Assembly (NCBI RefSeq): GCF_042477335.2
Contig: NC_091249.1
Location: 50,638,001 to 50,702,000, forward strand
Source: Ovis canadensis
Taxonomy: Eukaryota; Chordata; Mammalia; Artiodactyla; Bovidae
Direction: 5' to 3'
Length of the DNA stretch: 64,000 nucleotides
Position numbers and translations under genes: made by a program. Each line of letters starts with the position of its first letter. Within the stretch, counting starts at the first letter, position 1. Shown here one piece after another: positions 59,723 to 64,000 of this stretch. The notes under the pieces are model-generated. The model did not search any database. It saw only the letters and a program-made list of their open reading frames with translations, and was not told where the DNA came from.

Positions 59723-60132
59723 TTTTGCTGTAGCTATAAAGTGACAAAATTCTCGTCTCCTTTTTCAGGTCAGATTCTCCTGTTTTTATCTTCCTTTAGA
59801 CTGTGGGAACAGCTGACTTTTCTGTGATTACATGGGGCTTTTTTCTGTCAGGCTGCTTATACTTTATTCTCACTTGCCTAATAGAATTTAAATCCTAACA
59901 ACACTAAAAACTTTTTCATTGAAGCTTATTAGCATATGGACTTTCTGTTGGGAGAGGAATGCCAAGGGTGTGAAGATAGAAGCCCAGGAGTTTTCTGCTT
60001 TTCTTGCTTACCTTCTTTCCTTATTTCTTCTTTTGTTCCTAAATACATAGCTGTATCCATTAGGATCTTTATTCTAATTAAAAGTGTGAGGCACAGTCAT
60101 CATCATAATTAGTGATCTTCTATTTCTCACAG

Positions 60133-60218
60133 GCACTTAATGATGCCAAACGGGAGCTTCGCTTTCTTTTGGTTTATCTTCATGGAGATGATCACCAGGA
60201 CTCTGATGAATTCTGTCG
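60133..60218 (+). CDS. FAF2: FAF2 exon 6 (UAS domain)
   Basis: Encodes residues 162-189 plus two bases of Arg190, including ALNDAKRELRFLLVYLHGDD, the first strand and helix of the thioredoxin-like UAS domain. The acceptor is TTTCTCACAG and the donor is CG before GTAAGT. Only a 98-bp intron separates it from exon 7. The UAS domain of this family binds long-chain unsaturated fatty acids, which drive its polymerisation. Confidence 0.97.
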
Positions 60219-60316
60219 GTAAGTGGATTGTTTTTTTCCTTCCTCTTTTCTGACCTTATCTGCTGATAGTTGTGGAAAGCAAGTTCCTCTTATGTCATTT
60301 TCATCCCTCTCCACAG

Positions 60317-60408
60317 CAACACACTCTGTGCACCTGAAGTTATTTCACTAATAAACACTAGGATGCTCTTCTGGGCATGCTCCACAAACAAACCTGAGGG
60401 ATACAGAG
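60317..60408 (+). CDS. FAF2: FAF2 exon 7 (UAS domain)
   Basis: Completes Arg190 and encodes residues 191-220 plus one base of Val221: NTLCAPEVISLINTRMLFWA then CSTNKPEGYR. This is the central UAS segment. The acceptor is CTCTCCACAG and the donor is AGAG before GTAAGT. The 92-bp length keeps the frame with exons 6 and 8. Confidence 0.97.
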
Positions 60409-60499
60409 GTAAGTTGTGTGGTTATTTTTTCCTCATTGAAATTGTTAGAATATCTTTCAGATAATCTGGACAGACATGCCATTTATCGCATGACTATTC

Positions 60500-60665
60500 T
60501 GTGGCCAACCAAACCTCTCAGCAGTCACAAGAGATGGGGATTGTATTACCTCCACTGTATAGTTTAGGTGTTTAAGCTGCTGGCCCAGGATCATACAGTT
60601 AGCAAGTTTTGGAGCACGCTCAGGTCTGTCAGACTCTAGCCCACTTATTACAGTTAACCATTGCC
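60500..60665 (+). mobile_element. MIR SINE
   Basis: 'ttgtattacctccactgtat', 'ccaggatcatacagttagca', 'tctgtcagactctagcccac'. Lies in intron 7. Confidence 0.6.
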
Positions 60666-60865
60666 AGAACCTGTTTTGTTTTTTAAAATACCCAGTCCTG
60701 GCCAGCAACTTGCCTTTAATCTTAGTGGGCTTTTTACCAGAGAGTTTATTCTTGTCATTAGCAATTTTACCAGAGCTTCTTGCACAGTGAGATAGTTGTT
60801 TGAGTATGTTGAATGCCCATAGGGATTCAGAAAGCTCAGATCTTTACTGACTGTAACTAACTCTT

Positions 60866-61141
60866 GCTGCTGCTGCTGCTAAGTCACTTCAGTCGTGTCT
60901 GACTCTGTGCGACCCCATAGACGGCAGCCCACGAGGCTCCCCAGTCCCTGGGATTCTCTAGGCAAGAACACTAGAGTGGGTTGCCATTTCCTTCTCCAAC
61001 GCATGAAAGTGAAAAGTCGAAGTGAAGTTGCTCAGTCATGTCTGACTCTTAGTGACCCCATGGACTGCAGCCCACCAGGCTCCTCCATCTATGGGATTTT
61101 CCAGGCAAGAGTACTGGAGTGGGGTGCCATTGCCTGCTCCG
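60866..61141 (-). mobile_element. Bov-A2 SINE, complete, antisense
   Basis: 'gctgctgctgctgctaagtc' to 'gggtgccattgcctgctccg'. Very close in sequence to the copy at 59441, so both are young. Confidence 0.92.
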
Positions 61142-61188
61142 AACTCTTAACTGGAGGTGAATATCTTTAGAAGTCAGTGTAAGATATA

Positions 61189-61397
61189 TCAGCTTCCCTG
61201 GTCGCACAGTCGGTAAAGAATATGCCTGAAGTGCAGGAGACCCAGGTTTGATCCCTAAGTCGGGAAGATCCCCTGGATAAGGAAATGGCAACCCACTCCA
61301 GTGTTCTTGCCTGGAGAATCCCATGGACAGAGGAGCTTGGCAGGCTACAGTCCATGAGGTCACAAGAGTTGGACATAACTTAGCAACTAAACCACCA
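61189..61397 (+). mobile_element. Bov-tA SINE
   Basis: 'cagcttccctggtcgcacag' to 'ttagcaactaaaccacca'. Perfect target duplication TAAGATATA at 61180-61188 and 61398-61406. Inverted relative to the Bov-A2 47 bp upstream. Confidence 0.93.
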
Positions 61398-61406
61398 TAA
61401 GATATA

Positions 61407-62306
61407 AAGGCATCTAGTGAAGGAAAACAGTTTACTTTGCAGCTACTTCTGTTCAGCAACTTTTGAGTATATATTGGCATACAGGTTCTGTGCTAAATCC
61501 TGAGAACCAAAGATGCAGTAGATGATTTGTGCATCCTGGAATCCGAGTTGTTGTTCCTAATTGGTTTTTAAACAGCTGATAAGTCCTTGCATATTTGACA
61601 CTCTAATATGGCTTTGGAGATGAGCAGTGATAGAAGGAGACTAAGGATATTTTTATAGAAGCTTAAAATCCCTTCTTTTCAAATCATAAGGTAAAACTGT
61701 TATGGTACAATCTTGGTTATTTGGAGGACCAACTTTCCAAGCTTGTTCAGAATAGAAAAGCTAGCCCTTTTTTTTTATTGGGTAGCATGTATAGGACATA
61801 GGAAAAGGGGATAAGGAAGGGGTTGGATAAAAGGAACAAAAGATAGGGAAGATGATGGTTGAGATCATCACCAGTAACAGAAAACTGGAGAGTTGCAGCC
61901 TTGGTCTCTTTAGGCTTGACCCCAACCAGCACAAAGGAAGATTATTATAATAAGCAGTAGCCAGAGTCCTTGTATATCCTTTTTGCTCTGTCAAATAGAC
62001 ATTGTCCTTGAACTCTGCAGCCTGCTCTAGCATCATCATGACAACCACACCCCACCAGAAAAGCCTGCCCTCCTCTAATCAGACTGATTGGACATAGGAA
62101 CATGAATATATAACAACAACAACAACAACAAAAAGATTGAGAAAGTAGGGGAGGAAAAAAGGTAGGCAGGGAATAAATGACACCTCCACTGTTTCCCAGT
62201 TGAGACTAAAGCAGTTATCTCTTGCTTGTTGTGTGAACTCTTAAGATAATTATTCTGTTTTATCCCTAAGTCCTGCCCTTGATTTTTTGGATCTTCTTTC
62301 TGTCAG
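61407..62306. other. FAF2: Intron 7, right part
   Basis: Unique-looking, no gene. It holds an (ACA)n run at 62113-62131. Confidence 0.5.
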
Positions 62307-62484
62307 TCTCACAGGCTTTAAGAGAAAATACCTATCCATTCCTGGCCATGATTATGTTGAAGGATCGGAGGATGACTGTGGTAGGACGTCTAGAAGGCCT
62401 CATTCAGCCTGATGACCTCATTAACCAGCTGACATTTATCATGGACGCAAATCAGACTTACCTGGTGTCCGAACGCCTAGAGAG
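62307..62484 (+). CDS. FAF2: FAF2 exon 8 (UAS domain, end)
   Basis: Completes Val221 and encodes residues 222-279 plus two bases of Arg280. Segments include RENTYPFLAMIMLKDRRMTV and LIQPDDLINQLTFIMDANQT, the last strands and helix of the UAS domain. The acceptor is TTTCTGTCAG; the donor GTACAG is the weakest canonical one in the gene. The reading frame runs on into the intron for only about nine codons. Confidence 0.97.
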
Positions 62485-63452
62485 GTACAGGGGAGTTCCT
62501 CTCTGGAACTGAGAGACCAGCTGCAGACGTGGGTGCCTTACCTGGGGCTTCACAAATCCTGACTTCTTCTCAGTGTTAGGCAACTTCAAAAGCCTTCTCC
62601 ATTTAATGTTAAAATATTCATATATGGATACTTGGACCTAAATAACTCCATCAGATCATTTGTCCTTGGAGATGTCATTCAAAATAAAGACTCTGTGCTC
62701 AGGATTATAAATCATGTCATTTAAAATAGCTGAGCATGATATAAAGAACTTAAATATAAAAACTGAGAAATGGTTATAACTCCCCCCCCCCCCCCACATC
62801 GTATAAGTAATATTCAGGAATTAATGTAGGAAATTCAGGAAACACAGAAAAGCACAAAGAAGAAATTTTAAATAATTCATAAACCCTACCACCACTTTAA
62901 CATTCTGGGATATTTTCTTTTAATTTTACAGACACAGACACACAACACTCTACATAGACACCCAATTTTTCAGAGAGAAAAAGAAGTATACCAAAATGTT
63001 AGTGTTTCCTTTTTGATTAGTACAACTCTGAATAAGGTGTTTCTGTATTTTTCAAATCTGCTAAAATATCTGTATGGTTTTTTGGTTTTATAAAAGCAAC
63101 ATATACAAAAATGCAGTTACCCGAGAAGGTATTTACCTATAAAATATGATATTGATGATCATTTGATGGCAATAATACTGAGTTACTTCTGTTAGGATTG
63201 GGGGGAAAGGATAGTTTTACGTGAAAAATTAAAAAGAAGTGGAAAAGCTCGCCATTTCTTTTTCTGCCAAATTAAATTAAGAGACAGTGCATTTAGATTC
63301 TGTTTGCTTTCTTTGTACTCTCTCATGATAGTGTGAAATAGTTATCTGCCGAGATTGTCAACCTTTTTAACCCCCTAAAAAATTTCAGTATAAGGAAATG
63401 CAGGGCTTTGTGAGATTTATCTTTTCCTTTTGTGCTTTTGATCTGTCCACAG
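62485..63452. other. FAF2: Intron 8
   Basis: A 968-bp intron with a C14 tract at 62782-62795. 62830-63050 resembles an old interspersed repeat that I cannot name. No gene. Confidence 0.5.
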
Positions 63453-63624
63453 GGAAGAACGAAACCAGACCCAGGTGCTGAGACAGCAACAGGATGAGGC
63501 CTACTTGGCCTCTCTCAGAGCTGACCAGGAAAAAGAGAGAAAGAAGCGAGAGGAGCGAGAACGGAAGAGGCGGAAGGAGGAAGAGGTGCAACAGCAGAAG
63601 CTGGCGGAAGAGAGGCGGCGACGG
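63453..63624 (+). CDS. FAF2: FAF2 exon 9 (coiled coil)
   Basis: Completes Arg280 and encodes residues 281-337. It opens EERNQTQVLRQQQDEAYLAS and continues into a long run of Lys, Arg, Glu and Gln, the charged coiled coil before the UBX domain. The acceptor is ATCTGTCCACAG and the donor is CGG before GTGAGG, in phase 0. The last codon CGG (Arg337) may be Gln in other mammals; I am less sure of that residue. The next exons (rest of coiled coil, UBX, stop) are outside the window. Confidence 0.96.
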
Positions 63625-64000
63625 GTGAGGAGCCTGTCTCTGCTTCTGCGACTCCCAGACTGGTCTTTTCTTAAGTGTGAAAGGAAAAAACTAGATGATA
63701 GGATTGTGGATGATTTAAATTCTCCGTGCCATTTTAATATTTACTACATTTTTCACAAAAAGTATTTTTTAAAAAGTTTATTAAAACAAATATAAGAGTA
63801 AGTATAAAGGTTATGTAAAACAACTCTGTTCCATGAAAAGGAAGCATAAACAGATAGTAAACAGTTCAATATGCTAATTCACAGCAGTAGTGTTTAAACA
63901 TTCAGGTACCAGGGTTAGCTCATCTGACATTTAATTCATGATCTTGTTTCATCATTGCATATTGCTGCTTGATTATAGCCAGTGTCTTTCAGTCCTTCCC
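63625..64000. other. FAF2: Start of intron 9
   Basis: Begins GTGAGG. A/T-rich with no gene or clear repeat. Exon 10 is not reached. Confidence 0.6.

Larger units (their letters stand above)
4100..64000 (+). other. FAF2: FAF2 (UBXD8/ETEA) gene, 5' part, nine exons in window
   Basis: FAF2 is an ER- and lipid-droplet-anchored adaptor for the p97/VCP ATPase. It acts in ER-associated degradation and lipid-droplet turnover; its UBA domain binds ubiquitin, its UAS domain senses long-chain unsaturated fatty acids, and its UBX domain binds p97 (family knowledge). Nine exons with consistent phases join into 337 codons with no stop. In order they encode UBA (about 12-48), a hydrophobic hairpin (about 90-121), a thioredoxin-like UAS domain (about 135-275) and a basic/acidic coiled coil (from about 280). 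The UBX domain and stop codon lie beyond 64000, so the gene is cut by the window edge, not broken. The transcription start is not visible; 4100 is an estimate from promoter motifs. No ORF gap, frameshift or retrocopy signature is seen. Confidence 0.97.

Noticed and set aside
1..64000. CRISPR arrays, operons, prokaryotic mobile systems
   Set aside because: The DNA is mammalian; the short repeats are microsatellites and interspersed elements.

Overview
The window is mammalian nuclear DNA from a ruminant (Pecora; cattle, sheep, goat or deer type). The sign is repeat content: BovB (RTE-type) LINEs, Bov-tA and Bov-A2 SINEs, and CHR-type tRNA-derived SINEs are everywhere, on a background of older mammalian repeats (L1, L2, MIR, MER5A). 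I cannot name the species from sequence alone.

There is one protein-coding gene, FAF2 (UBXD8/ETEA), on the + strand. About 4.1 kb of upstream DNA leads to a CpG-rich promoter (about 3930-4560) and the start codon at 4151. Nine coding exons can be placed exactly: 4151-4213, 39191-39259, 54002-54136, 55677-55753, 58081-58219, 60133-60218, 60317-60408, 62307-62484 and 63453-63624. They join in frame into 337 codons covering the UBA domain, the membrane hairpin, the UAS domain and the start of the coiled coil. The UBX domain lies beyond the right edge (full protein about 445 residues). Intron 1 is 35.0 kb and intron 2 is 14.7 kb; the other introns are 98 bp to 2.3 kb. Intron 3 uses a GC rather than GT donor.

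Region by region: 1-3900 is upstream DNA with L1, nested Bov SINEs, a probable LTR and a BovB fragment lying about 50 bp from the CpG island. 4214-39190 (intron 1) is a mosaic of L1, L2, MIR, SINEs and BovB, including a BovB composite of alternating polarity inside an L1 (11287-13268, 9-bp target duplications) and an almost complete Hsmar1-like mariner (35392-36838). 39260-54001 (intron 2) is dominated by three long BovB copies, one + and two -, the last nearly full length. 54137-64000 is exon-dense with younger SINE insertions.

I found no RNA genes, no second gene and no undescribed coding system. The most notable points are the GC-AG intron, the alternating-polarity BovB composite, the large inverted BovB pair in intron 2, and one or two codons in FAF2 that differ from the mammalian protein as I remember it.
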